This document shows positions 32,512-39,667 of a stretch of DNA of 48,057 nucleotides, piece by piece. The position numbers were made by a program, and so were the translations under genes. Location: the NCBI GenBank assembly GCA_017484085.1, contig JAFUTW010000016.1, forward strand, positions 1 to 48,057, written 5' to 3'. Every line of letters begins with the position of its first letter. Positions within the stretch are counted from its first letter, which is position 1. Below the pieces are notes generated by a model that was given only the letters and a program-made list of their open reading frames with translations, searched no databases and had not been told where the DNA came from. The stretch is from Clostridia bacterium (GTDB lineage Bacteria; Bacillota; Clostridia; Christensenellales; Aristaeellaceae).

Positions 32512-33408
32512 ATGGCTGTTTTTTCTCAATATACGCTCCTGCTCCGGGCGGCGGAACTGGGCAGCCTGACCCGCGCGGCAAAGGAGCTGGGGTGTACGCA
32601 GTCCAACATCAGCCACGCCGTGGCAGCGGCCGAGAGGGAATTCGGCTTCCCGCTGCTGATACGGGGGCGGAACGGAGCGCGGCTGACCGCGGAGGGCGAA
32701 AAGCTGCTGCCCTACCTGAAAGCGGTGTGCGAGAGCGAGCAGGCCTTGCTGCGCAGGGCCGAGGAGCTGCGCGGGCTGCAGGCCGGACAGCTGCGGGTGG
32801 GGAGCTTCAGCAGCGTCGCCGTCAACTGGATGCCGCAGATCATCAAGCGCTTTAGGGCCCAGTATCCGCAGATCACCTTCGAGCTCTTCAACGGAGACTA
32901 TCAGGATGTGGATACCTGGCTGTCCTCCGGCCAGGTGGATTGCGCTTTCACCCGCCTGCCTTCCTCGCTGCCCTGCAAGTTCATCCCGCTGTACGAGGAT
33001 CCGCTGGTGGCCATCCTGCCGCCGGATCACCCCAAGGCGAAGCGGAGCAGCTTCCCCATGGCGGATATCGAGGGGGAGACGCTGATCAGCCTTCTGGAGG
33101 GGAGCGACCACGATTCCATCCGCACCCTGCGTCAAGCCGGGCTGGACCCGAAGCCCGGATACGTCACCAGCGACGACTACGCCCTGATCGCCATGGTGGA
33201 AAACGGTCTGGGCATCAGCATCGTGCCGGAGCTTTTGCTGGAGGGGAGCACCCAAACGGTGGCGCGCCTGCCGCTGGAGCCTCCGGCTGCCCGCACCATC
33301 GCCCTGGCTATTCCGAAGGAAAGCGAGGCCAGCCCCGCGGTGGGGGTGTTCGCCTCGTTCGTGTGCGAATGGGCAAAGGAATACCGTGTGAAAAAAGACA
33401 GAGCATAA
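32512..33408 (+). CDS. LysR-family regulator
   Basis: The product has 298 residues. The N-terminal helix-turn-helix has LTRAAKELGCTQSNISHAVAAAE, then the effector-binding domain (LRVGSFSSVAVNWMPQII; GLGISIVPELLLEG). LysR regulators usually control the divergent neighbour, here the symporter, in response to its substrate. The start has no strong ribosome binding site: AAGTGAGGCAAAATTAA precedes the ATG. Confidence 0.92.
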   Translation: MAVFSQYTLLLRAAELGSLTRAAKELGCTQSNISHAVAAAEREFGFPLLIRGRNGARLTAEGEKLLPYLKAVCESEQALLRRAEELRGLQAGQLRVGSFSSVAVNWMPQIIKRFRAQYPQITFELFNGDYQDVDTWLSSGQVDCAFTRLPSSLPCKFIPLYEDPLVAILPPDHPKAKRSSFPMADIEGETLISLLEGSDHDSIRTLRQAGLDPKPGYVTSDDYALIAMVENGLGISIVPELLLEGSTQTVARLPLEPPAARTIALAIPKESEASPAVGVFASFVCEWAKEYRVKKDRA

Positions 33409-33581
33409 AGAAAATCTCCCGGGCCGTCCATGCGGTTCCGGGAGATCCTTTTGCGGTTGTAGATCTTTTTGCTGTCCAGCTTTTTTGTCGCGGGGGAGAA
33501 GGCCCAGGTGCTGCGCTGCTTCGCGTCCAGCTCCTTGCGGGCTTTCTTGCCCATCTTGTTCCTGGGGACGAATTTGTCCAT
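33177..33581 (-). CDS. small basic conserved protein with read-through tail
   Basis: The ATG at 33581 has AAAGGACGTGATCCT upstream. The first 57 residues (MDKFVPRNKMGKKARKELDA, then WAFSPATKKLDSKKIYNRKR) are very basic and look like a family of short Clostridia proteins of about 55-65 residues that I recall only as hypothetical. Here no stop follows: the frame runs on for about 77 residues antisense to the LysR gene. Either the stop was lost or the protein is really longer. The first 57 residues lie in the gap between the LysR gene and the next regulator. Function unknown, possibly ribosome- or nucleic-acid-binding given its charge (inference). Confidence 0.55.
   Translation of the reverse strand: MDKFVPRNKMGKKARKELDAKQRSTWAFSPATKKLDSKKIYNRKRISRNRMDGPGDFLYALSFFTRYSFAHSHTNEANTPTAGLASLSFGIARAMVRAAGGSSGRRATVWVLPSSKSSGTMLMPRPFSTMAIRA
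33414..33450 (+). terminator. terminator of the LysR gene, inside the opposite small gene
   Basis: A 9-bp stem, ATCTCCCGG with CCGGGAGAT, is followed by CCTTTT. It lies within the coding region of the small minus-strand gene. Confidence 0.75.
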
Positions 33582-33636
33582 AGGATCACGTCCTTTCTGG
33601 AAGTGGGGTTGTTGATTTGATGGAAAGATAAGAAAA

Positions 33637-34350
33637 CTATTTTTCAGCTTCAGGGCCGAAAAGTGCATCAAGATCCCGCTCTACATGTCTGCGCATGTAA
33701 ATGCAGGACAGTTCCTCTTCACCGTCTTTCAAAGCGTCGAGAATACTTCGGTGCTGCACGTAACCATGCGAACGGCGGGGAATAAACCCCAGCTTTCCCC
33801 AAACATAGGACCACAGGGCATGCACTTGCTGCTGCTGAAGAATCAGGATCTTGTTGCCTGTCATGGCGGCTATTGCTTCTTCAAAGCGAAAGTTATACCT
33901 ATAGCCGGCATAGAGCTTATGGCTGCCGCTCTGCTCATCTTCTTTTAGCAGATCTTCAAGCGATGTCAGATTTTCCGGTGTTCGCCCTCGGACGAAGAAA
34001 GCGTGCAGAACAGAAAGCTCGATGCTGCAACGGGCATAAATCAGATCCTGGACGCCCTTTCTATCGATATCTATATCTTGAATGCTGATCTGGGGAACCT
34101 GATCCGGGCAGAGATAGGTACCGCTGCCTACACGGGTCTCCAACCGGCCGATGGACTCCAGCACCTTGATGCCCTGGCGTAAGGTTGTCCTGCTTACGCC
34201 CAGTTTCTCCGCCAGTATCCTTTCAGAAGGAAGACGGTCTCCGGGTTTCAGGTTGCCCTCTTCAATGAGGGTATTGATTCGGTCTATGACTTCACGGTAG
34301 ACATCTGTACGGTGGATAGGCGTGAGACCCTCGTTTCTGGTCGCTTCCAT
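33637..34350 (-). CDS. GntR-family regulator, FadR/FCD subfamily
   Basis: The product has 237 residues. The winged helix has GDRLPSERILAEKLGVSRTTLRQGIKVLE (split as LPSERILAEKLGVSRTTLRQ), and the C-terminal FCD-type helical domain follows, with HALWSYVW and HRSILDALKDGEE. It is divergent from the tripartite transporter operon and its likely repressor. A 7-bp palindrome overlaps its own -10 box and a TGGTNNNACCA site lies before the transporter operon. Confidence 0.9.
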   Translation of the reverse strand: MEATRNEGLTPIHRTDVYREVIDRINTLIEEGNLKPGDRLPSERILAEKLGVSRTTLRQGIKVLESIGRLETRVGSGTYLCPDQVPQISIQDIDIDRKGVQDLIYARCSIELSVLHAFFVRGRTPENLTSLEDLLKEDEQSGSHKLYAGYRYNFRFEEAIAAMTGNKILILQQQQVHALWSYVWGKLGFIPRRSHGYVQHRSILDALKDGEEELSCIYMRRHVERDLDALFGPEAEK

Positions 34351-34384
34351 AGTTAGTTATACCTGCCTGTTCTGAGATATTTTC

Positions 34385-34413
34385 ATCATATCATGAAAAA
34401 GTCTTATTTGCAA
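34385..34413 (-). promoter_or_regulatory. promoter of the GntR/FCD gene
   Basis: On the minus strand TTGCAA (34413-34408), a 17-base spacer and TATGAT (34390-34385) form a good promoter. The inverted repeat TTTTCAT/ATGAAAA at 34380-34399 covers the -10 box and suggests autoregulation. Confidence 0.7.
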
Positions 34414-34428
34414 TAAAAACTCACAAAC

Positions 34429-34439
34429 TGGTACAACCA
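34429..34439. promoter_or_regulatory. GntR/FadR-type operator
   Basis: TGGTACAACCA fits the TNGTNNNACNA pattern of FadR-subfamily operators. It lies between the divergent regulator and the tct operon, about 57 bases before the tct -35 box. Confidence 0.55.
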
Positions 34440-34495
34440 ATAAGTCAATTAAGATGGAAAATCTCAAAGAAATTCAAAAAAGATTTAAAATTGGG

Positions 34496-34524
34496 TAGAC
34501 AACTATACAATTATGTGTTAAGAT
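34496..34524 (+). promoter_or_regulatory. promoter of the tct operon
   Basis: TAGACA, a 17-base spacer and TAAGAT, with a TG extension one base before the -10 box. It lies 106 bases before tctC, so the 5' leader is about 100 bases; I see no riboswitch fold in it. Confidence 0.7.
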
Positions 34525-34629
34525 AGAACCAGAAACGGATCAGAAGCACTGAAAGACCCAAAAATGAAAAAATTGGTCCTACAGATTATGATCCAAGAAC
34601 AAATGGAGAAAGAAAAAGGAGGAACTATC

Positions 34630-35601
34630 ATGAAGCGCACCCTGCTGGCCGTTCTGGCTGCCGTATTGATCTGCCTGTCCTTTGCTGCATTGGCAGAGAA
34701 TGCAACCCTTACAAAGGCTCCCGACGGATTCCCGGAGAAGCCCTTCACCCTGTATCTGGACAGTGACCCTGGTACGGAGACCTACACCATTTGTCAGAAG
34801 TTTGCGGAAATCTCCGCTAAGTATACCGGCGTGAACATGGAACTGAAACCCTATGAGGGAAGTTCCGGCGTTCTGGCTCTCGCCGAGCTCATGAAGAGCA
34901 AGGATGACGGTTACAGCCTGCTGCACCAGTCCCTTACCCTGCCGCTGACCATCGGCTTTGGTACGGCTCCCTTTGCTGCGAGCGACATCCAGCCGGTTGC
35001 GGGCCTGTTTGGTGACTCTCTGGTAGTATCCGTTCTTCCGGACAGCCAGTTCCAGTCGATTGAAGATATCGTTACCTTCGCCAAAGAAAACCCCGGCAAG
35101 TTCAACTGGGGCGGCGCCAAGACGAAGGCTGCTATCCAGGTTGGTTCCGCGATGTTCTGGAACAACGCTGGCATTAAGGTGAATTACATTGCCTACGGCT
35201 CCGGCACGGATGCACTGGTCGCTGTGCTGGGCGGCAACACCATGTGCAACGCCAGTTCTGTTTCCGGCGCCCTCGACTACTATAAGAACGGCGAGCTGAA
35301 GATCCTGGCTGTCTCCGCTCCTGAGCGTCTGGCGATTCTGCCGGAAGTGCCCACCTTTGAAGAACTGGGTTACACGGATATGACCGGCTACTCCATCTAC
35401 CGCGGGACTTATACCAAGGCGGGTATCTCCGCGGAGCATCTGGCCGTGCTGGAACAGCTGCATGAGCTGGTCTTCAACGATCCGGAGTGGGTTGAATTCA
35501 TGGCCGGCCTCAACAAAGAGACCAACTTCATGGGTACCGAAGCCTATACCGAGTGGTTCAATCATATCGTCAATTTCACCACCACATTTAACTTTGACTG
35601 A
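34630..35601 (+). CDS. tctC: tripartite tricarboxylate transporter substrate-binding protein TctC
   Basis: The product has 323 residues. The ATG at 34630 has AAAGGAGGAACTATC upstream; the earlier ATG at 34564 has none. There is a signal peptide (MKRTLLAVLAAVLICLSFAALA). The Bug/TctC fold has the carboxylate-binding loops in YEGSSGVLALAELMKSKDDG and FNWGGAKTKAAIQVGSAMFW. It feeds an organic acid to TctBA. Confidence 0.9.
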   Translation: MKRTLLAVLAAVLICLSFAALAENATLTKAPDGFPEKPFTLYLDSDPGTETYTICQKFAEISAKYTGVNMELKPYEGSSGVLALAELMKSKDDGYSLLHQSLTLPLTIGFGTAPFAASDIQPVAGLFGDSLVVSVLPDSQFQSIEDIVTFAKENPGKFNWGGAKTKAAIQVGSAMFWNNAGIKVNYIAYGSGTDALVAVLGGNTMCNASSVSGALDYYKNGELKILAVSAPERLAILPEVPTFEELGYTDMTGYSIYRGTYTKAGISAEHLAVLEQLHELVFNDPEWVEFMAGLNKETNFMGTEAYTEWFNHIVNFTTTFNFD

Positions 35602-35680
35602 GCTTACAGCACGATGAGTATAAAAGGGGCTGGCTGGCTTCGCCGGCCGGCCCCGCTTCTGTCGGAAGGGAGGAGCCTTT

Positions 35681-36139
35681 TTGAGTAAAAAATGGACGAG
35701 TATAGTGACAGAGATCGTTCTGGCTGTCTGCAGCCTTGTCTTTTTTATCATGGCGTATAACTTCAATGACGGTGGTACCAGTGTCTATGCCGGGGCCGGA
35801 TACTATCCCATGCTGGTCAGCGGTCTCATGGCACTGTTCTCCATCACCGGCATCCTAACGGATCTTTTCGGCAAAGAAAAAAACAGTAGGAAGACCATTG
35901 ATATTTCCCGCATCCAGAACGTGGGTTTTGTCATTACAGCGATTGCTATTATTCTGATTTTCTGGCAATTCCTTGGCCTGTTTTACGTGGGGGCAGTTAT
36001 CGGTGTCGGTATGTTGCTCATTCTGCTGGATCCGAAGCCAAAAACCGGAAAACGAATCGGCATGATGCTTGCGATTGCGGTGGGGATGACGGCTGTGACC
36101 TGGCTGGTATTCGAAATCGCCCTCAAGATTCACGTGTAA
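35681..36139 (+). CDS. tctB: tripartite tricarboxylate transporter small subunit TctB
   Basis: The product has 152 residues and a TTG start with GGGAGGAG upstream. There are four membrane segments in the usual TctB layout (TEIVLAVCSLVFFIMAYNF, PMLVSGLMALFSITGIL, VITAIAIILIFWQFLGLFYV, LAIAVGMTAVTWLVFEIAL). It completes the membrane part with TctA, whose start is 13 bases after its stop. Confidence 0.85.
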   Translation: MSKKWTSIVTEIVLAVCSLVFFIMAYNFNDGGTSVYAGAGYYPMLVSGLMALFSITGILTDLFGKEKNSRKTIDISRIQNVGFVITAIAIILIFWQFLGLFYVGAVIGVGMLLILLDPKPKTGKRIGMMLAIAVGMTAVTWLVFEIALKIHV

Positions 36140-36151
36140 GGAGGATGCAGA

Positions 36152-37654
36152 ATGTCGTGGCTTTTCAATTATAACTGGTCGTTGATGCTGAACCCGCTCT
36201 GTTTTCTCATGATTGCTTTCGGAACGTTGATTGGTTTGCTCATTGGTGCGCTGCCGGGTCTTGGACCCACAGTAGGTATCGCCCTGCTGCTCCCTCTCTC
36301 CGCCACTTTGGAACCTGTACCGGCGATCGCTCTGTTGATTTCATTGTATATGGCTGCCGAATACGGCGGCGCAATTACCGCGGTCGTGATGGGCATCCCC
36401 GGAACAGCGGCAGCTGTTCCCACTGTGTTTGACGGCTATCCAATGGCAAAGAGCGGCAAACCGGGAAAGGCAGTCGCCTATTCGCTGACAGCTTCCACCA
36501 TTGGTGGGTTCTTCGGATGGATCGTCGTCGCCTTTCTTACCGTGCCTCTGGCGCGTGTGTGCATCAAGTTCTCTGACCCGGAACTGTTTCTCATCGCGCT
36601 CTTCGGTCTGCTGAGCGTATCCGGCCTCAGCAGCGCAAACCTCTCCAAGACGATGGTTTCCATCCTGATTGGCTTGCTGCTGGGCACGGTCGGACTGGAT
36701 ACCTTTACAGGGGTGCCTCGCTTCTGCCGGGGAATCATCAATCTCTATGACGGCTTTGACCTCGTCTCCGTGCTCATCGGCATGTTTGCCATCACGGAGG
36801 TGTTGAACATGGTTCTCAGTGATTTCTCCGTCCACACTGTCCCCAAAGGGGAGGACATGAAGGTCAGCCTTAGCCTCAAAGAGACGAGGCATATCATGCC
36901 TACGGTTCTCAAGAGTTCGGTTGTCGGTACGATCTGCGGCATCGTCCCCGGCTTGGGCGGCGGCGTAGCGGCTATGCTGTCTTATTCGGAGGCCAAGCGC
37001 TCCTCCAAGCATCCGGAGACTTTCGGTACAGGTGAGCCGATTGGTATTGCAGCTTCCGAATCTGCCAATAACGCAGTAGTCGGTGGTGCACTGCTGCCCT
37101 TCCTCACGCTGGGCATCCCTGGGTCTTCCACCATCGCCATCATCTCAGGAGCCTTGATGATGCAGGGCATCACTCCCGGTATCACGCTGATGAGGGACCG
37201 GCCCGAGCTCGTCTACAGCATCTTTGTGGCATTGTTTTTCGCGATCATCGCTATGTATGTGATTGGCCGGTTTACGAATTCCCTCTGGGCACGGGTTCTG
37301 GTGCTGCCCAATAATATCTTGGCTCCGATCGTCCTGCTGCTGGCTCTGCTAGGCGCGTACGCGAGCCGCGGCTACGTTTTTGACGTATGGGTTTGCCTTG
37401 CTTCTGGCGTCGCGTGGTGGTTCCTCAGCAAAGTCGGTTTTTCCCGCGCGGCTTTCGTCCTGGCCTATATCCTGTCCGACTTGTTTGAAAGCGGATTCCG
37501 CCGCAGTCTGCAGCTTTCTTACGGCAGCTATGGCATCTTTGTAAGCCGGCCGATCTGTGTCGTCTTCCTGTGCGCGATTGCGCTGATTTTCGGAGGGCGC
37601 TATGTCTCCGGTCTCATCAAGAAGCGTTGTGAGCAGAAGAAGGAGGAAGCATGA
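36152..37654 (+). CDS. tctA: tripartite tricarboxylate transporter large permease TctA
   Basis: The product has 500 residues and about 12 membrane segments. LIGALPGLGPTVGIALLLP and GIVPGLGGGVAAMLSYSEAK are the two repeated TctA signatures, with LTLGIPGSSTIAIISGALMM in the second half. It transports carboxylates with Na+ or H+. Its stop overlaps the next start by four bases. Confidence 0.93.
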   Translation: MSWLFNYNWSLMLNPLCFLMIAFGTLIGLLIGALPGLGPTVGIALLLPLSATLEPVPAIALLISLYMAAEYGGAITAVVMGIPGTAAAVPTVFDGYPMAKSGKPGKAVAYSLTASTIGGFFGWIVVAFLTVPLARVCIKFSDPELFLIALFGLLSVSGLSSANLSKTMVSILIGLLLGTVGLDTFTGVPRFCRGIINLYDGFDLVSVLIGMFAITEVLNMVLSDFSVHTVPKGEDMKVSLSLKETRHIMPTVLKSSVVGTICGIVPGLGGGVAAMLSYSEAKRSSKHPETFGTGEPIGIAASESANNAVVGGALLPFLTLGIPGSSTIAIISGALMMQGITPGITLMRDRPELVYSIFVALFFAIIAMYVIGRFTNSLWARVLVLPNNILAPIVLLLALLGAYASRGYVFDVWVCLASGVAWWFLSKVGFSRAAFVLAYILSDLFESGFRRSLQLSYGSYGIFVSRPICVVFLCAIALIFGGRYVSGLIKKRCEQKKEEA

Positions 37655-38103
37655 TCTTCGACCGAATCGAAAACCTGAAAAGCTATCGCGGTCTTATGCC
37701 GAACATCGACCGATTTATTGACTACGCTGCCGGCTGCGACCTTGCGACCCTCGAGCCCGGAGAATATACGGTTTGCGATGGGGTAAGCTTTACGATCAAA
37801 ACCTATGAACCGCGGACCCCGGAAGTCGCCAAGTGCGAAACACACCGCGACTACATTGATCTGCAGTATCTGATCGAAGGATATGAGCGTATGTATGTCG
37901 GCTGTCCCGCGCAGCTTACTGTCCGCCAGGAATATGATCCAAAGACGGATAAGCAGCTGTACTTCCCTTCCAGCGAGATGTCCACGCTGCACATGGGCCC
38001 TGGGGACTTTGCGCTGCTGTTCCCACAGGATGCACATCATCCCGCCATCATCGACGGAAAGATTACACGCAACAAAAAAGCCGTTGTGAAAATCCACATC
38101 TGA
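37651..38103 (+). CDS. YhcH/YjgK/YiaL-family (DUF386) protein
   Basis: The product has 150 residues. The cupin-type core has THRDYIDLQYLIEGYERMYV and GDFALLFPQDAHHPAI, with the His and Glu ligands of the family. Members accompany sialic-acid and other sugar-acid uptake genes and may act as anomerases or isomerases. Here it sits between a carboxylate transporter and an RraA-like gene. Confidence 0.85.
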   Translation: MIFDRIENLKSYRGLMPNIDRFIDYAAGCDLATLEPGEYTVCDGVSFTIKTYEPRTPEVAKCETHRDYIDLQYLIEGYERMYVGCPAQLTVRQEYDPKTDKQLYFPSSEMSTLHMGPGDFALLFPQDAHHPAIIDGKITRNKKAVVKIHI

Positions 38104-38138
38104 GCCATGACTGACAGCAGAAAACGGAGGAACAAATC

Positions 38139-38822
38139 ATGAGCGTAGGTAATCGTATCGTTGTCAATTTCAAGCGTCCTGCCAAGGAGACCATCGAATT
38201 ATTCCGTGGTGTTCCTGTCGCGAATATTGACGATCAGATGAGCAGAATGTATGCGGTAGATGGGGGAATCAAACCGCTGAATAAGGTGCCGTTGCTTGGG
38301 CCTGCCTTTACGGTACGCGCACCGGCGGGAGACAATTTGATGTTCCACAAAGCACTGGACATGGCGCAGGAGGGGGATATACTCGTTATCTCTGGCATTG
38401 GGGGTGTGGACCGGGCCTTTTCCGGCGAGGGCATGATCCGCTACGCCATGCTGAAGAAGCTAGGCGGATTCGTCATTGATGGATATGTGCGTGACTTGGA
38501 GGCAACCCAGAATCTGCCCTTCCCGGTCTATGCCAGAGGTATCCAACCCAACGGGCCGCTGAAGAACGGTGCTGGTGAAATCAATCTGCCGGTAGCTATC
38601 GGCGGACAAGTGGTGCGTCCGGGCGATATCTTGGTTGGAGACCAGGACGGGATCGTCGTCATCCGTCCGGAAGACGCAGAAGCGATTGCTCCTGCTGCCC
38701 GTGCTCTTCAGGAGGCAGAGGTCGTCAAATTCGGTGGGCTGAGCAAAGGAATCAACACCTTTAAGCGGGAATGGATTGCTTTGGGATTGGAACGCAACGG
38801 CTGCGAGATTATAGAAGGCTAA
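38139..38822 (+). CDS. RraA-family protein (HMG/oxaloacetate-aldolase-like)
   Basis: The product has 227 residues and starts at an ATG with CGGAGGAAC upstream. RraA motifs: PVANIDDQMSRMYAVDG, AFSGEGMIRYAMLKKLGG, FVIDGYVRDLEA (DGxxRD) and GDQDGIVVIRPEDAE. The DGYVRD loop is closer to true aldolases than the DGYSRD of the copy at 7899. It is the last gene of the tct operon and probably splits or decarboxylates the imported acid. Confidence 0.87.
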   Translation: MSVGNRIVVNFKRPAKETIELFRGVPVANIDDQMSRMYAVDGGIKPLNKVPLLGPAFTVRAPAGDNLMFHKALDMAQEGDILVISGIGGVDRAFSGEGMIRYAMLKKLGGFVIDGYVRDLEATQNLPFPVYARGIQPNGPLKNGAGEINLPVAIGGQVVRPGDILVGDQDGIVVIRPEDAEAIAPAARALQEAEVVKFGGLSKGINTFKREWIALGLERNGCEIIEG

Positions 38823-38874
38823 GAAGCGTAGTCAATTCTTGTTTGAGCTTCGCAAAATTTAGCCTGCCGGGCTA

Positions 38875-38903
38875 ATGACAAATAAAACAGCCTGTGTTAG
38901 AAT
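38875..38903 (+). promoter_or_regulatory. strong promoter of an orphan short transcript
   Basis: ATGACA, a 17-base spacer and TAGAAT, five of six bases of each box matching consensus. The predicted transcript, from about 38910, ends at the terminator at 39090-39121, so it is about 210 bases. Confidence 0.75.
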
Positions 38904-38935
38904 AAGCCGAACCTGAAAGAAAGGAGCCCTGTAAA

Positions 38936-39067
38936 ATGATGCTGATGTTTTCCGCGCTGAACCCAATAAGCAGCCGTGAACAGTATACGCATTGCGCCCC
39001 GAAGTGGGTTTGTTTTTGCACGCGGAAACAGGGGATCAAAGGGCCTGACAGGGTACCCGGAGCATAA
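38936..39067 (+). CDS. 43-residue ORF or small RNA transcript
   Basis: The ATG at 38936 has AAAGGAG nine bases upstream and gives 43 residues with several Cys (HCAPKWVCFCTRKQG) to a TAA at 39065. The promoter before it and the terminator after it bound one short transcript. The ribosome binding site favours a peptide, but a small RNA cannot be excluded. No known family, and no fit to SRP RNA, 6S RNA or tmRNA. Confidence 0.4.
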   Translation: MMLMFSALNPISSREQYTHCAPKWVCFCTRKQGIKGPDRVPGA

Positions 39068-39089
39068 AAGAACGCCAGACGCTTTTTTG

Positions 39090-39121
39090 CCGCCCATTCC
39101 GCGAGGGATGGGCGGTTTTTT
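39090..39121 (+). terminator. terminator of the orphan transcript
   Basis: An 11-bp stem, CCGCCCATTCC with GGGATGGGCGG, has a GCGA loop and is followed by TTTTTTG. It lies 14 bases before the first tRNA. Confidence 0.9.
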
Positions 39122-39135
39122 GTATGCTCTGCTTC

Positions 39136-39211
39136 GCTGCCGTAACTCAAGGGTCAGAGTTCCGGCCTTATAAGCCGGCGGCTGCCTGTTCGAATCAGGC
39201 CGGCAGTACCA
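39136..39211 (+). tRNA. tRNA-Ile (anticodon UAU)
   Basis: The cloverleaf folds fully over 76 bases. Acceptor GCTGCCG/CGGCAGT, D arm ACTC/GAGT with a GGG loop, anticodon stem CCGGC/GCCGG with loop CTTATAA, variable loop CGGCT, T arm GCCTG TTCGAAT CAGGC, A73 and encoded CCA. The anticodon reads TAT (UAU), so it decodes AUA. Most bacteria read AUA with a CAU-anticodon tRNA modified by TilS; a genuine UAU anticodon is rare. Confidence 0.93.
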
Positions 39212-39219
39212 TTTCTTTA

Positions 39220-39295
39220 CTGGGTGTAGCGCAGTTGGCAGCGCACGGCATTCGGGATGCCGGGGCCGTCCGTTCGAGCCGGACCACCCAGACCA
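39220..39295 (+). tRNA. tRNA-Pro (anticodon CGG)
   Basis: The cloverleaf folds over 76 bases. Acceptor CTGGGTG/CACCCAG with C1-G72 (the bacterial tRNA-Pro hallmark), D arm GCGC/GCGC, anticodon stem CGGCA/TGCCG with loop TTCGGGA (anticodon CGG, G37), T arm GTCCG TTCGAGC CGGAC, A73 and encoded CCA. Eight bases separate it from tRNA-Ile, so the two are one transcript. Confidence 0.96.
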
Positions 39296-39337
39296 TTTTA
39301 ATGAATCGCGCTTCGGCGCATGAAAGGGGGATTTCCT

Positions 39338-39580
39338 GTGCTTGTTCCCGTCGTCGATATGAAGAAGACCGGACAGAGAATCGTTTCACTGAGGACCCAG
39401 CGCGGCATTACCGTCCGCGATCTGCAGTCCATGCTGGGCTTTACAACGCCTCAGGCCATCTACAAGTGGCAGCGCGGGGAGACCCTCCCCACCATTGAGA
39501 ACCTGGCAGCGCTGGCCTGCATCCTCTCCGTCCCCATGGAAGAGATCCTGTCCGTGGATTGCAGGAAGGTGGGAGGATAA
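39338..39580 (+). CDS. XRE-family helix-turn-helix regulator
   Basis: The product has 80 residues from a GTG at 39338, with GAAAGGGGG seven bases upstream; a later ATG at 39359 has no ribosome binding site. It is a lone XRE domain: LRTQRGITVRDLQSMLGFTT, PQAIYKWQRGETLPTIENLA, LACILSVPMEEIL. It follows tRNA-Pro by 42 bases with no terminator, and precedes two WYL genes. Confidence 0.9.
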   Translation: MLVPVVDMKKTGQRIVSLRTQRGITVRDLQSMLGFTTPQAIYKWQRGETLPTIENLAALACILSVPMEEILSVDCRKVGG

Positions 39581-39667
39581 AACCCTGTCCCGGCGGCGCC
39601 TGTCTTGATCACCTCTGCAGCGCGGGGTAAAATACTCCTTGTCAGAGACAGAGAGGGGGAAGACCCA

